Of a stretch of 53,570 nucleotides of DNA, positions 1 through 6,769 are shown piece after piece. The stretch covers positions 1-53,570 of the IMG/VR virus record IMGVR_UViG_3300025921_000022. One strand, given 5' to 3'. Numbering within the stretch: position 1 is the stretch's first letter; every line of letters begins with the position of its first letter. The position numbers were made by a program, and so were the translations under genes. Below the pieces are notes generated by a model. That model worked only from the letters and a program-made list of their open reading frames with translations. It was not told the DNA's origin and ran no database searches. The DNA is from a virus.

Positions 1-140
1 TGATTTTATTAACATCGGTTCATTTTCCAAAAAAGTATTCTTTGATAGAACCACTATCTTTAGAAACGCTTTTATCTTGGCCAGGAAAGGCTATGTTGAG
101 GTTAATAGAAGTCGAATTAGTAAAGCTAAAAAAGGGCATG
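1..140. repeat. terminal overlap, left copy
   Basis: These 140 bases recur at the right end of the window (53432-53570) with one difference: the T at 127 is absent from the right copy. Identical ends of this kind arise when a circular or circularly permuted genome is assembled linearly. The left copy keeps the open reading frame intact, so it is probably the correct version. Confidence 0.95.
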
Positions 141-310
141 CTACCAAGTGGAAAGAAGTTTTCGTTACAGAGAAAGGTAGGAAGGTGGTTAAAGATTTGC
201 TTGACAATTATCATAAGCTCTTAGAAGATAACAATTTAAGCTGTTTCTTTGAAAGCGTTGAAGTGATTAGGGCAATTGGAAAAGGAAGACACAATGAAAA
301 AAAAGGTTAA
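2..310 (+). CDS. winged-helix DNA-binding protein, 3' part (gene crosses the contig join)
   Basis: This is the C-terminal part of a gene whose start is at 53190. Joined through the overlap it encodes about 183 residues. The central region, with FSKKVFFDRTTIFRNAFILARKGYVEV followed by a basic stretch and WKEVFVTEKGRKVV, has the helix-turn-helix plus wing layout of MarR-like or plasmid/phage winged-helix proteins. A role in transcription or replication control is inferred. The last residues (RAIGKG) recur at the end of the gene at 737-1009, where the underlying DNA also holds the ribosome binding site for the next gene. The apparent TTG start near 77 is an artefact of the cut. Confidence 0.75.
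   Translation, partial: DFINIGSFSKKVFFDRTTIFRNAFILARKGYVEVNRSRISKAKKGHATKWKEVFVTEKGRKVVKDLLDNYHKLLEDNNLSCFFESVEVIRAIGKGRHNEKKG
269..286 (+). repeat. 18-bp repeat at gene 3' end, copy 1
   Basis: AGGGCAATTGGAAAAGGA occurs here and again at 980-997, each time at the 3' end of a gene. It encodes RAIGKG and supplies the purine-rich ribosome binding site of the following gene. Confidence 0.8.
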
Positions 311-725
311 AAAGGTTATTATATCCAAAGACGGACAAAAAAAAGAAAAATCGGTTAAACTAAAAAAATATAAGATGACCAGCGATGATGAATATTTATT
401 TAATGAGTTGGCACGTAAAGAAGAGATTTACAACGAGATTATTGATTCCTTAAGATTCCGCAATGATTTTATTGTTTTAGAGACCTCCGAAGATTACCTC
501 CTTGTCGCTAAGTTTTGTAACTTATCTATTCAGAAGATACATAATAAGGAGGGTTTCACGCCGGTGAGTTCTGTTAAAGACTCCAAGGAATGTCTGTTAA
601 GGCTGATACATTTTGGCAGCGATTTTGACCGCAGCACCTTGGCATATGTATTGAAGAGGGGGGGGTGTCCGGTAATTACTATAAATAACAAGTATGAAAT
701 AGAGAATAAGATTTTAAAGGATTAG
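294..725 (+). CDS. hypothetical basic N-terminus protein, 143 aa
   Basis: The function is not recognised. The ATG at 294 is chosen over the one at 276 because AAAGGAAG lies just ahead of it and 276 would sit inside the upstream gene's ribosome binding site. The first 30 residues are very lysine-rich (possible nucleic-acid contact); the rest is a mixed alpha/beta sequence with hydrophobic segments and no motif I can name. It overlaps the end of the winged-helix gene by 17 bases and probably shares its transcript. Confidence 0.65.
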   Translation: MKKKVKKVIISKDGQKKEKSVKLKKYKMTSDDEYLFNELARKEEIYNEIIDSLRFRNDFIVLETSEDYLLVAKFCNLSIQKIHNKEGFTPVSSVKDSKECLLRLIHFGSDFDRSTLAYVLKRGGCPVITINNKYEIENKILKD

Positions 726-736
726 GAGAAGGTTTT

Positions 737-1009
737 ATGGGACACAGAAGTCACACGTTAGATGGGACAATAGATTATTTAAAATCAGATGCTTTTAGAG
801 AATTAGAAATAGGACTTAAAAACATTTTAAAGTATCGACTGTTGTCTAGTAAGAGATATATATTAAATAGTTGGTGGAAAAGGTTGTTATATAGGGGTGA
901 TTTAAAGCGTATTGAGATAGCCATAAAAATTATTGATGATTCTATTGTTTGTGATGAGATGAAAAATAAAGAGGTTATGAGGGCAATTGGAAAAGGAGAG
1001 GGAGGCTAA
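737..1009 (+). CDS. hypothetical protein, 90 aa
   Basis: Unrecognised small, mostly helical, basic protein. It starts 11 bases after the previous stop behind GGAGAAGG. Its final residues VMRAIGKGEGG match the end of the winged-helix protein upstream (VIRAIGKG). This suggests a shared short tail or duplicated gene-end sequence carrying a ribosome binding site. The stop overlaps the next start (TAATG). Confidence 0.65.
   Translation: MGHRSHTLDGTIDYLKSDAFRELEIGLKNILKYRLLSSKRYILNSWWKRLLYRGDLKRIEIAIKIIDDSIVCDEMKNKEVMRAIGKGEGG
980..997 (+). repeat. 18-bp repeat at gene 3' end, copy 2
   Basis: Identical to 269-286. It lies at the end of the 737-1009 gene and feeds the ribosome binding site of the gene starting at 1009. 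Confidence 0.8.
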
Positions 1010-1275
1010 TGGAGGCTAAAGATTGTGAAAGAATAAAAAATATGACTATAGAAGAGAAAATGGCTTTTTGTGGCATTGCTGAACTTCGCAAAGAGGGAGA
1101 ACCTGTTGTAAGTAGGCTTATGAGGCTGCTTTACATACGTGAGTATTATTCAGAACAGCTTGATAAGCTATTAAGTAGGAAAAGGATAAGGAAGGGGGAG
1201 ATAAATAGGATTAAAACATTGTTAGAGGTTGTTGATTTTCAGGTTAACTGTGAAAATGAGTTATTAAACTTGTGA
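1009..1275 (+). CDS. hypothetical protein, 88 aa
   Basis: Unrecognised, charged, predicted helical protein. It starts in a TAATG stop/start overlap behind GGAGAGGGAGG, a strong ribosome binding site, so it is translationally coupled to its neighbour. It ends seven bases before the convergent zinc-finger gene. Confidence 0.65.
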   Translation: MEAKDCERIKNMTIEEKMAFCGIAELRKEGEPVVSRLMRLLYIREYYSEQLDKLLSRKRIRKGEINRIKTLLEVVDFQVNCENELLNL

Positions 1276-1281
1276 AAGGTT

Positions 1282-1599
1282 TTATAACAAATTTCTGGCC
1301 TTCTTAGTTTTCTCTCTTTTTTTACCTATACGATGTTGTTTTTTTAATTCCTTTATTTCTGAAAGGATTAAATTTCCTACAAATATTATAGATTTAATGA
1401 TGGTTGGGTTATCGGAGATGGTTGGGTTATCAAAGAAATCGGCAGGACGAGAAGAGGATTTGTTAATAAACTCTATTATTGTTAAGCTGCGACAAAGTTC
1501 ACACAGCGGAAGTACTATATACCCAATAGTAACATCTTTTAATTCATCATTAGGAATTGGAGCTTTACAAAATCTACAATTATATATTTTTTTAGACAT
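1282..1599 (-). CDS. small zinc-finger-like protein, 105 aa
   Basis: The first 40 residues contain two CxxC pairs (CRFC at 8-11 and CELC at 33-36), a typical single zinc-binding ribbon. The middle carries a short tandem duplication (DNPTI twice) caused by a direct DNA repeat around 1400-1430. The C-terminus is lysine/arginine-rich. The start follows AAGGAGAT and overlaps the previous gene by eight bases. A small DNA- or RNA-binding early protein is plausible; the family is not identified. Confidence 0.65.
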   Translation of the reverse strand: MSKKIYNCRFCKAPIPNDELKDVTIGYIVLPLCELCRSLTIIEFINKSSSRPADFFDNPTISDNPTIIKSIIFVGNLILSEIKELKKQHRIGKKREKTKKARNLL

Positions 1600-1789
1600 T
1601 AACTATCTCCTTACTTACTGCGTATTTTGGAACATAATATTCTTTTCCATTGGTAAATTTTCCTTGAAAACACGTTTCTCCTAAAAATCTTATTTTATAG
1701 CGCTTGGGAGTTTCTTTTAGAATTTCCACTGGGTCTTTTGTTGTTCCTGCCCACGATTCAAGATGTAATAATCCTAATTTGCTATCCAT
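1592..1789 (-). CDS. hypothetical protein, 65 aa
   Basis: Unrecognised. The start at 1789 is preferred over the upstream ATGs because GGAGG lies eight bases ahead of it. The sequence alternates short strands (RYKIRFLGETCFQGKFTNGKEYYVPKYAV) suggestive of a small beta fold such as an SH3-like barrel. It belongs to the leftward early operon that begins at 2666. Confidence 0.6.
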   Translation of the reverse strand: MDSKLGLLHLESWAGTTKDPVEILKETPKRYKIRFLGETCFQGKFTNGKEYYVPKYAVSKEIVNV

Positions 1790-1790
1790 C

Positions 1791-1913
1791 TTATTTTCCT
1801 CCTTCATCATTAAACCTAGCTTCTTGTTCTATCAGCTCACTGTCGTTCCAGTTCACTTCCTCACATCCTATCCAAGACCACATATCCTTAAAATAATCAT
1901 TGTAACTATCCAT
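1791..1913 (-). CDS. small acidic protein, 40 aa
   Basis: A 40-residue frame begins MDSYNDYFKD behind GGAGGAAAGAAG and ends just ahead of the next gene in the same leftward operon. Its first residues match those of the neighbouring upstream gene (MNSYNDYFDD), and the DNA is also conserved there. It is therefore either a shortened duplicate or a shared N-terminal tag. Function unknown. Confidence 0.55.
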   Translation of the reverse strand: MDSYNDYFKDMWSWIGCEEVNWNDSELIEQEARFNDEGGK

Positions 1914-1930
1914 CTTCTTTCCTCCTATTA

Positions 1931-2191
1931 TTAATTTTGTTGAAATCGCATTTTTCTTAAAAGTTTTAAGGTAGGACCAAGATATCTTCTAGCTTCATAA
2001 ACACGACTTTCACCAGTCTCAAGCTTAGTTAGAATATTTTCTATGTCCCAAATCACTAACCCTAGACCCTTATCCATTTCCTCCTTTATGACTAACTCTT
2101 TCTCTAGCTCGTTTATATACTCTCGTATGCTTTCATTCATCATATGTTGTCTCCTATAGTAGTCATCAAAATAATCATTGTAACTATTCAT
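1931..2191 (-). CDS. hypothetical coiled-coil protein, 86 aa
   Basis: Mostly helical, with a charged stretch (YINELEKELVIKEEMDKG) likely to form a coiled coil. The ATG at 2191 is chosen because the purine run AAAAGG lies at proper distance; an ATG six bases upstream is too close. It overlaps the end of the 2184-2666 gene. The N-terminal MNSYNDYF is shared with the 40-residue neighbour. Function unknown. Confidence 0.6.
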   Translation of the reverse strand: MNSYNDYFDDYYRRQHMMNESIREYINELEKELVIKEEMDKGLGLVIWDIENILTKLETGESRVYEARRYLGPTLKLLRKMRFQQN

Positions 2192-2666
2192 CTTCATCGC
2201 CTTTTAAAACCAAGTCTAGTTCTTTAACTTTATCAATTGCTTCGTAAAATATAAAATTTAAATTAAGTCCAGAAACTATCTCAGATAGTTCACCACCATC
2301 TTCATCATAAACTTTCTCACCATCTTCTAGCTTCATGTCGATTTGTATGACATTATCATCGCCTTCTCCTTGGGATTCTATATGTCCACAATATAGGGAA
2401 GCAGGCTCATTTTCATCGAGTATTATTGTAGCAGTTTTCCCTGTCTTTTTATCTTCGATGAGCGCACATGCGCTAAATATATAGTCTTCGATATCGTCTA
2501 AGTCGCCCGTCTTCGACGTAAGATACAAGCTAAAGTTAACCACATTTAGTGACATATCTTTCCAAGGAAACGCTGAGTATTTATCTATCTTAAAGTAATG
2601 ATTTTTGCAAGAAAAATCATTTTGAAAATGACAATCAATTTTTTCTATAGTTGTTTCATTCATCAT
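2184..2666 (-). CDS. hypothetical acidic protein, first gene of leftward operon
   Basis: 160 residues, strongly acidic, with no domain I recognise. The high negative charge would suit a DNA-mimic or inhibitor, but that is only a guess. It starts with tandem ATGs behind AAGGAGAG and is the first gene downstream of the leftward consensus promoter at 2709-2737, so it should be strongly expressed when the switch is open. Confidence 0.65.
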   Translation of the reverse strand: MMNETTIEKIDCHFQNDFSCKNHYFKIDKYSAFPWKDMSLNVVNFSLYLTSKTGDLDDIEDYIFSACALIEDKKTGKTATIILDENEPASLYCGHIESQGEGDDNVIQIDMKLEDGEKVYDEDGGELSEIVSGLNLNFIFYEAIDKVKELDLVLKGDEDE

Positions 2667-2704
2667 GTTTGTCTCTCCTTTTGTTTACAATCGTTAACTT
2701 ATAG

Positions 2705-2715
2705 TAGAACTATAG
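2705..2715 (-). promoter_or_regulatory. operator-like site, left
   Basis: Read leftward this is CTATAGTTCTA, the same 11-mer found rightward at 2807-2817. It covers the -10 box of the leftward promoter, so a bound repressor would block it. The repressor is probably the adjacent XRE protein (inference). Confidence 0.6.
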
Positions 2716-2737
2716 AATGCAGTTTTTAGGTTGTCAA
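2709..2737 (-). promoter_or_regulatory. leftward sigma-70 promoter
   Basis: On the reverse strand TTGACA (2737-2732), a 17-base spacer and TATAGT (2714-2709) form a near-consensus promoter driving the leftward genes 2666 to 1282. Confidence 0.75.
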
Positions 2738-2800
2738 CACTTTTTTAAAAAATATGCTAAGAATAATTTAGTGAAAATATTTTAAAAAAGTGTTGACAAC
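2730..2800. repeat. 21-bp perfect inverted repeat joining the two -35 boxes
   Basis: Bases 2730-2750 and 2780-2800 are exact reverse complements, separated by 29 bases. Each arm contains one promoter's TTGACA, so the divergent promoters are built as mirror images. Confidence 0.85.
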
Positions 2801-2821
2801 TGTAAACTATAGTTCTATTGT
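2793..2821 (+). promoter_or_regulatory. rightward sigma-70 promoter
   Basis: TTGACA at 2793-2798, a 17-base spacer and TATTGT at 2816-2821 lie just ahead of the XRE repressor gene. Confidence 0.75.
2807..2817 (+). promoter_or_regulatory. operator-like site, right
   Basis: CTATAGTTCTA, part of the palindrome AACTATAGTT, lies between the -35 and -10 boxes of the rightward promoter. The mirror copy is at 2705-2715. Confidence 0.6.
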
Positions 2822-2842
2822 AAGTGAAATGGGATTAAATGA

Positions 2843-3091
2843 ATGATGGTTAAAATAAAAAACTTTGGTGAGCTTCTGTTAAAGCACAGGAAAGCCGTAG
2901 GCTTAACGCAACAAGAGTTGGCTAAGATGGCTGGAGTGTCTAAGGGGGGCATTAGTTTGATAGAGCGTGGCCTTAGGATGCCTTCACTGCTGTTCTCTAA
3001 GAAGCTTTCTTTAGCTTTGGGGGTAGATTTAGAGTCCTTGGTATCGATTAAAGGAGAAACAATGTATGGATGTAGAACAAAAAAGCGTTGA
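2843..3091 (+). CDS. XRE/Cro-type helix-turn-helix repressor
   Basis: 82 residues. Residues 8-62 are a full HTH_3 (Cro/C1) domain: the helix LTQQELAKMAG, the turn, and the recognition helix SKGGISLIERG. There is no dimerisation or autocleavage domain. It is the first gene after the rightward promoter and very probably represses one or both divergent promoters through the CTATAGTTCTA sites, including its own. The ribosome binding site is weak. Its last 26 bases overlap the next gene, so the two are coupled. Confidence 0.85.
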   Translation: MMVKIKNFGELLLKHRKAVGLTQQELAKMAGVSKGGISLIERGLRMPSLLFSKKLSLALGVDLESLVSIKGETMYGCRTKKR

Positions 3092-3500
3092 TATGGATGG
3101 TGATAGGAGTGTATGTTCGTCAGAAGATTTTTTTGGAATAATCAATAGAGTCAAAGGTCGAAAGATACCTTATGTTTTTATGAGTTACCTTTTTGAAGAC
3201 AACTCAATAAGTAGCCTATCTAAGCTTATTTGGTTGGAATTATATAGTTCTGCTTATGGTAATGGTGATATTAGCGTACGGGTGTCGATTAAGTGGTTGG
3301 GACGCAAGGTAGGAAGGGGTAAGGAAGCGACCAGGATGGCTTTAAACAACTTGGTGAGATCTGGTTATGTGCAGATATTATCAAGCGGTAAGAACAAGAA
3401 GATGAAGAATGATATTTTGATAAGGTTTCCAGCCAAGGCGATTAAAGAGATACTGGGTACCGGTATGTCAGAGAAGGCAATGTTGTTAGATGAATTATAA
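3066..3500 (+). CDS. winged-helix (HTH_36-like) DNA-binding protein
   Basis: 144 residues. Residues 55-110 (SKLIWLELYSSAY...VSIKWLGRKVGRGKEATRMALNNLVRSGYVQIL) fit the winged helix common in phage and plasmid replication or regulatory proteins, followed by a basic wing. The start follows AGGAG by nine bases inside the XRE gene. A role in replication initiation or in the early switch is inferred from the fold and position. It resembles in layout, but not clearly in sequence, the protein crossing the contig join. Confidence 0.65.
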   Translation: MDVEQKSVDMDGDRSVCSSEDFFGIINRVKGRKIPYVFMSYLFEDNSISSLSKLIWLELYSSAYGNGDISVRVSIKWLGRKVGRGKEATRMALNNLVRSGYVQILSSGKNKKMKNDILIRFPAKAIKEILGTGMSEKAMLLDEL

Positions 3501-3533
3501 GTGTTAACTGATTGGCTTTAAAGAGGTAATAGT

Positions 3534-4589
3534 ATGATGATGTCTAAAGAAGAAATCGCTTTATTAAAAACCAGGGCGGCAAAGGGTGATGCAGTTGCGC
3601 AATGTGACCTTGGTGTTTGTTATGCAGCGGGGAAAGGTGTTAACCAAGACTTAAAGAAGGCAGCCGAGCTTTTTCAACAAGCCGCAGACCAGGGATTTGG
3701 AGCTGCGCAATATAACCTTGGGGTTTGTTATCAAAATGGCGAAGGGGTGGCCCAAGACTTAAAGAAGGCAGCCGAGCTTTACCAACAAGCCGCAGACCAG
3801 GGGTTAGTAGCTGCGCAATATAACCTTGGGGTTTGTTATGCAGATGGGAGAGGGGTTGTCAAAAACCTAAAGAAGGCAGTTGAGCTTTTTCAACAATCCG
3901 CAGACCAGGGGTATGCAGCTGCGCAATATAACCTTGGGGTTTGTTATGCAGATGGGAGAGGGGTTGTTAAAGATCTAAAGAAGGCAGCTGAGCTTTATCA
4001 ACAAGCCGCAGATCAGGGGTATGCAGCTGCGCAATATAACCTTGGGGTTTGTTATGCAGATGGGAGAGGGGTTGTTAAAGATCTAAAGAAGGCAGTTGAG
4101 CTTTTTCAACAGGCCTCAGACCAGGGGTTAATAGCTGCGCAATATAACCTTGGGGTTTGTTATGCAGATGGGAGAGGGGTTGTTAAAGATCTAAAGAAGG
4201 CAGCTGAGCTTTACCAGCGAGCCGCAAGCCAGGGGGATGCAAGAGCGCAATTTAACTTTGGGCTTTGTTATGAATTTGGAGAAGGGGTCACTAAAGACCT
4301 AAAGAAAGCATCTGATCTTTATCAAAAGGCAGCTGAGCAGGGACATGCAAAAGCACAATCCAATCTTGGTGTTTGTTATGTAGAGGGAAAAGGAGTAGAC
4401 CAGGACCCAAAGAAGGCGGTTAAGCTTTTTCAACAGGCCGTAGAGCAGGGGTTAGTAGAGGGGAAAGCAAACCTTGGGTGGTGTTATAAACATGGGGTAG
4501 GAGTTACCCAAGACCTAGATAAGGCAGCAGAACTTTATCAACAAGCTTCAGAGTTCAGCTTTATCAACAAGACTGGTGAAGAGAATTAA
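3534..4589 (+). CDS. Sel1-repeat protein, nine tandem repeats
   Basis: 351 residues made almost entirely of nine 36-residue Sel1-like repeats of the form AAQYNLGVCYADGRGVVKDLKKAAELYQ. These stack as an alpha-solenoid used for protein-protein contacts. There is no signal peptide. Repeats 3-6 are nearly identical in DNA as well, which points to recent tandem expansion. In Legionella and Coxiella relatives Sel1 proteins often act in host-cell interaction, so a cargo or effector role is possible but unproven. A shorter homologue lies at 9052-9324. Three in-frame ATGs occur at the start; AGAGG precedes them. Confidence 0.9.
   Translation: MMMSKEEIALLKTRAAKGDAVAQCDLGVCYAAGKGVNQDLKKAAELFQQAADQGFGAAQYNLGVCYQNGEGVAQDLKKAAELYQQAADQGLVAAQYNLGVCYADGRGVVKNLKKAVELFQQSADQGYAAAQYNLGVCYADGRGVVKDLKKAAELYQQAADQGYAAAQYNLGVCYADGRGVVKDLKKAVELFQQASDQGLIAAQYNLGVCYADGRGVVKDLKKAAELYQRAASQGDARAQFNFGLCYEFGEGVTKDLKKASDLYQKAAEQGHAKAQSNLGVCYVEGKGVDQDPKKAVKLFQQAVEQGLVEGKANLGWCYKHGVGVTQDLDKAAELYQQASEFSFINKTGEEN
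3700..4240 (+). repeat. 108-bp tandem repeats inside the Sel1 gene
   Basis: Units of 108 bases (36 codons) are repeated with only scattered differences, alternating Phe/Tyr and Val/Ala variants. Long identical stretches run across adjacent units, so the array can change length by recombination and may be collapsed or expanded by assembly. Confidence 0.85.
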
Positions 4590-4599
4590 AGGTGGTTAG

Positions 4600-5028
4600 A
4601 TGAATTATTGTACAATTGGTATCCCTATTGAATGGAAAATAGAAGCAGGATTAGTTTTTCTTTTTCTTTTTTTTATAACATTAAGAGGTGTTTACAGAAC
4701 AGTTAAGAAAAGAGACGAAAAAATACGCTCATTAAAGGTTTTACTGGATAATAGAAAAATTAAAGATGAGCTCGCTTTAAAAATCAGAAATCTATATGAA
4801 CAATATAAACAACGTCCTGTAGAATATGACGTTGGGAAATTTTGTGAGGAAATTGTTTTATTACTAGATAATACTGGAACCGTTTCCGAAGCTTTGCTTG
4901 ATGAATTTAGACATCCAATTCCTCAACAGGTTCTTTTTCCTCCATCGTTAGATAAAAAAATACAAAATTTAATGGTAATTTTAAGATATGCTAACGAGGA
5001 GCATGAGGAGAGTATTTACTATGGATAA
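4600..5028 (+). CDS. membrane-anchored protein, 142 aa
   Basis: One transmembrane segment at about residues 15-30 (AGLVFLFLFFITL) is followed by a basic, probably helical cytoplasmic or periplasmic domain. The layout (N-terminal anchor plus soluble helical tail) is that of inner-membrane spanins, but it is also shared by many unrelated proteins. It overlaps the next gene by eight bases, in a cluster of four membrane proteins. A lysis role is only a possibility. Confidence 0.6.
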   Translation: MNYCTIGIPIEWKIEAGLVFLFLFFITLRGVYRTVKKRDEKIRSLKVLLDNRKIKDELALKIRNLYEQYKQRPVEYDVGKFCEEIVLLLDNTGTVSEALLDEFRHPIPQQVLFPPSLDKKIQNLMVILRYANEEHEESIYYG

Positions 5029-5293
5029 CATTGGTGGTGTTTCTGGATTTATTGCTTCTGTCCTCGGTGTTTTATGTGCGACATTGTCTTTTATTATGGT
5101 TGCTTGTCCGAATGAGAGCTACCTAAAGCCTTTTAACTTCTATAAGTTATTTAATATACTAAAATGGATTGTTTTTTTATTTTTCATAAATTTATCTTTA
5201 TGTTTAGTGGTTCCTTACTTGGATACTCTTTATCTTATGGTTGGAGAAGATTATATGAATGCTGTAATACAGGAAAGGGTAATGGGGAAATAA
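5021..5293 (+). CDS. two-pass membrane protein, 90 aa
   Basis: Two hydrophobic segments (about residues 8-30 and 45-68) fit a small inner-membrane protein of holin-like size. The start at 5021 follows GAGGAG and overlaps the previous stop. Holin identity is not established. The downstream neighbours are two further tiny membrane proteins. Confidence 0.6.
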   Translation: MDNIGGVSGFIASVLGVLCATLSFIMVACPNESYLKPFNFYKLFNILKWIVFLFFINLSLCLVVPYLDTLYLMVGEDYMNAVIQERVMGK

Positions 5294-5294
5294 A

Positions 5295-5435
5295 ATGAGC
5301 TGGTTTATGATGTTTTTAAAAGTAATAGGGATGGTTATAACGATATTGATGGCAGCAGCAGTAATTATTTTTTTTCTTCTGTTAGTAATGCAGGGGCTTA
5401 TTCTTCTTAAATATCTTATTGATGAATATTTATGA
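5295..5435 (+). CDS. tiny one-pass membrane protein, 46 aa
   Basis: Begins MSWFMMFLKVIGM and is almost wholly hydrophobic from residue 8 to 38, ending in a charged YLIDEYL. It starts two bases after the previous stop and its TGA overlaps the next ATG (ATGA). Together with its neighbours it forms a compact membrane-protein cluster. Function unknown; holin or superinfection-exclusion protein are options. Confidence 0.5.
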   Translation: MSWFMMFLKVIGMVITILMAAAVIIFFLLLVMQGLILLKYLIDEYL

Positions 5436-5500
5436 GTTGGCTTTTTTGGTTAATATGGTTTTTTTTATTAAAACGTATTTTTATTAAAACGTCTTATTAA
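5432..5500 (+). CDS. possible 22-aa membrane peptide
   Basis: ATGA overlap with the preceding gene, and the same MSW start. The hydrophobic core (LFWLIWFFLL) is followed by basic residues. Very short, so coding status is uncertain; the stop/start coupling is the main support. The 120 bases after it hold no convincing gene. Confidence 0.3.
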   Translation: MSWLFWLIWFFLLKRIFIKTSY

Positions 5501-5626
5501 TGAATTTTTATGAAATAGTGAGTAATTAATACGACTGAATTAACTTTATATGGGTCTTATGTTTTTATGATTGTTACATTAGGAGTGGTCTTGTATGTTG
5601 TATTTCATTGAGGTAGGGGGCAAGTG

Positions 5627-6652
5627 ATGGAAAATATTAATCCATGTATTAATCTATGTTTAAATTGTGCTCATCAGGCTGAAATTAGGTTATCAAATAA
5701 TATGATGCTGCCTTATTATGTAAGTTGTATGCGCTGTGAATGCTTTAGTGGAGTATGTAAAACTGAGGAAGAAGCAATAGAGCTCTGGAATAAAGAAAAT
5801 ACCTGGAATGATGGACCAGGATTTAATATTAATAAAAAAGAGGAAGATGAGGAACCAGAAGAAGCGATTTATCGATGTTTAAGGTGTCATTTTAAGGCTG
5901 AAATGGTGGTACATCTACCTACTTTAGTTAAGAATGGGAAAAAGCCTTATTGTGTAAGATGTACGAACTGTTCATGCGGTACTCAGTTATATGAAACTAG
6001 GAAAGAAGCAATAGAAGTCTGGAATAGAAATAGTGCCTTCACTGAAGAAAATGTTAATAAAATTAATAAAGAATTCGAGGAAATAGAGAATAGTAGAGAA
6101 GAGAGTAGTAGAGAGTTTAATAAGGAGCCAATAGAAGGAAATATTCGTCCATGCGTAAGGTGTGGTTCTGAGGTTGAAATTAATTCATGCAAGGATGGTG
6201 AGGGAACTTCTCATTATTATATAAGATGTGAGAGCGATAAATGCTGTACTAGTATATTACAAATTCATAAAACTAGGAAAAGAGCAATAGAGCGCTGGAA
6301 TAAAAAGAATCCTAAGAAAAAAGAGGAATATAGTAAAAACGATGAAGATAGTGAGCTAGAGATAAGTCAGAACGGGGGAATTATAAAGTGCCTTTTAAAT
6401 TTTATAAAAATGAGTATTAGTAGTAAAGCTAAGATTCCGCTGGAATTCGCTAGTTCGTATGTAGATTCATCATTCGAAGGATTTTTATTTAAGATTAGCT
6501 TACAGGAGATTCTTGACTATAATCGTCCTTCTGGTAAGTTCTTAGAGCTATTAAAAAAGCTAGAAGAAGGATGGGAAATTATAATGTTCACTTATGAGCC
6601 ATTTGACAGATATTGCTATATCCTACTCGGTAAACCTAAGTTAAAGAACTGA
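5627..6652 (+). CDS. triple Lar-type zinc-ribbon protein (possible restriction alleviation)
   Basis: 341 residues. Three tandem Lar-like zinc ribbons lie at about residues 5-55, 82-133 and 174-225. Each has a CxxC knuckle, a second cysteine cluster after Y-(V/I)-x-C, and the family's closing EEAIExWN motif (EEAIELWN, KEAIEVWN, KRAIERWN). Phage Lar-family proteins are known for single-domain restriction alleviation; three in one chain is unusual. Acidic, charged linkers separate the ribbons. A C-terminal domain of about 100 residues (240-341) is not recognised. The ATG at 5627 follows GGTAGGGGG; a GTG three bases upstream is an alternative. A stand-alone, degenerate single ribbon lies at 10298. 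Confidence 0.8.
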   Translation: MENINPCINLCLNCAHQAEIRLSNNMMLPYYVSCMRCECFSGVCKTEEEAIELWNKENTWNDGPGFNINKKEEDEEPEEAIYRCLRCHFKAEMVVHLPTLVKNGKKPYCVRCTNCSCGTQLYETRKEAIEVWNRNSAFTEENVNKINKEFEEIENSREESSREFNKEPIEGNIRPCVRCGSEVEINSCKDGEGTSHYYIRCESDKCCTSILQIHKTRKRAIERWNKKNPKKKEEYSKNDEDSELEISQNGGIIKCLLNFIKMSISSKAKIPLEFASSYVDSSFEGFLFKISLQEILDYNRPSGKFLELLKKLEEGWEIIMFTYEPFDRYCYILLGKPKLKN

Positions 6653-6682
6653 CGTATACATTTGTCATTTTAAGTAAGTTTT

Positions 6683-6769
6683 ATGATTAACATTTTGAAC
6701 AGATATTTCTACACCTACCAATTTTTAAGAGTCGGTGACAAATCGGTACCAACTGAGGAGACAGTATGA
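6683..6769 (+). CDS. possible 28-aa coupled peptide
   Basis: A short frame whose TGA overlaps the ATG of the next gene. The ribosome binding site is weak. It is the only plausible coding content of the 6653-6765 gap and may be a chance frame. Confidence 0.25.
   Translation: MINILNRYFYTYQFLRVGDKSVPTEETV

Noticed and set aside
3700-4240. CRISPR-like array
   Set aside because: The 108-bp repeats are in frame, contiguous and code for Sel1 repeats; there are no spacers.
5501-5623. Short hydrophobic frame ending TLGVVLYVVFH, and a nine-codon ATG frame
   Set aside because: No ATG, GTG or TTG start in the longer frame and no ribosome site; the other is too short to support.
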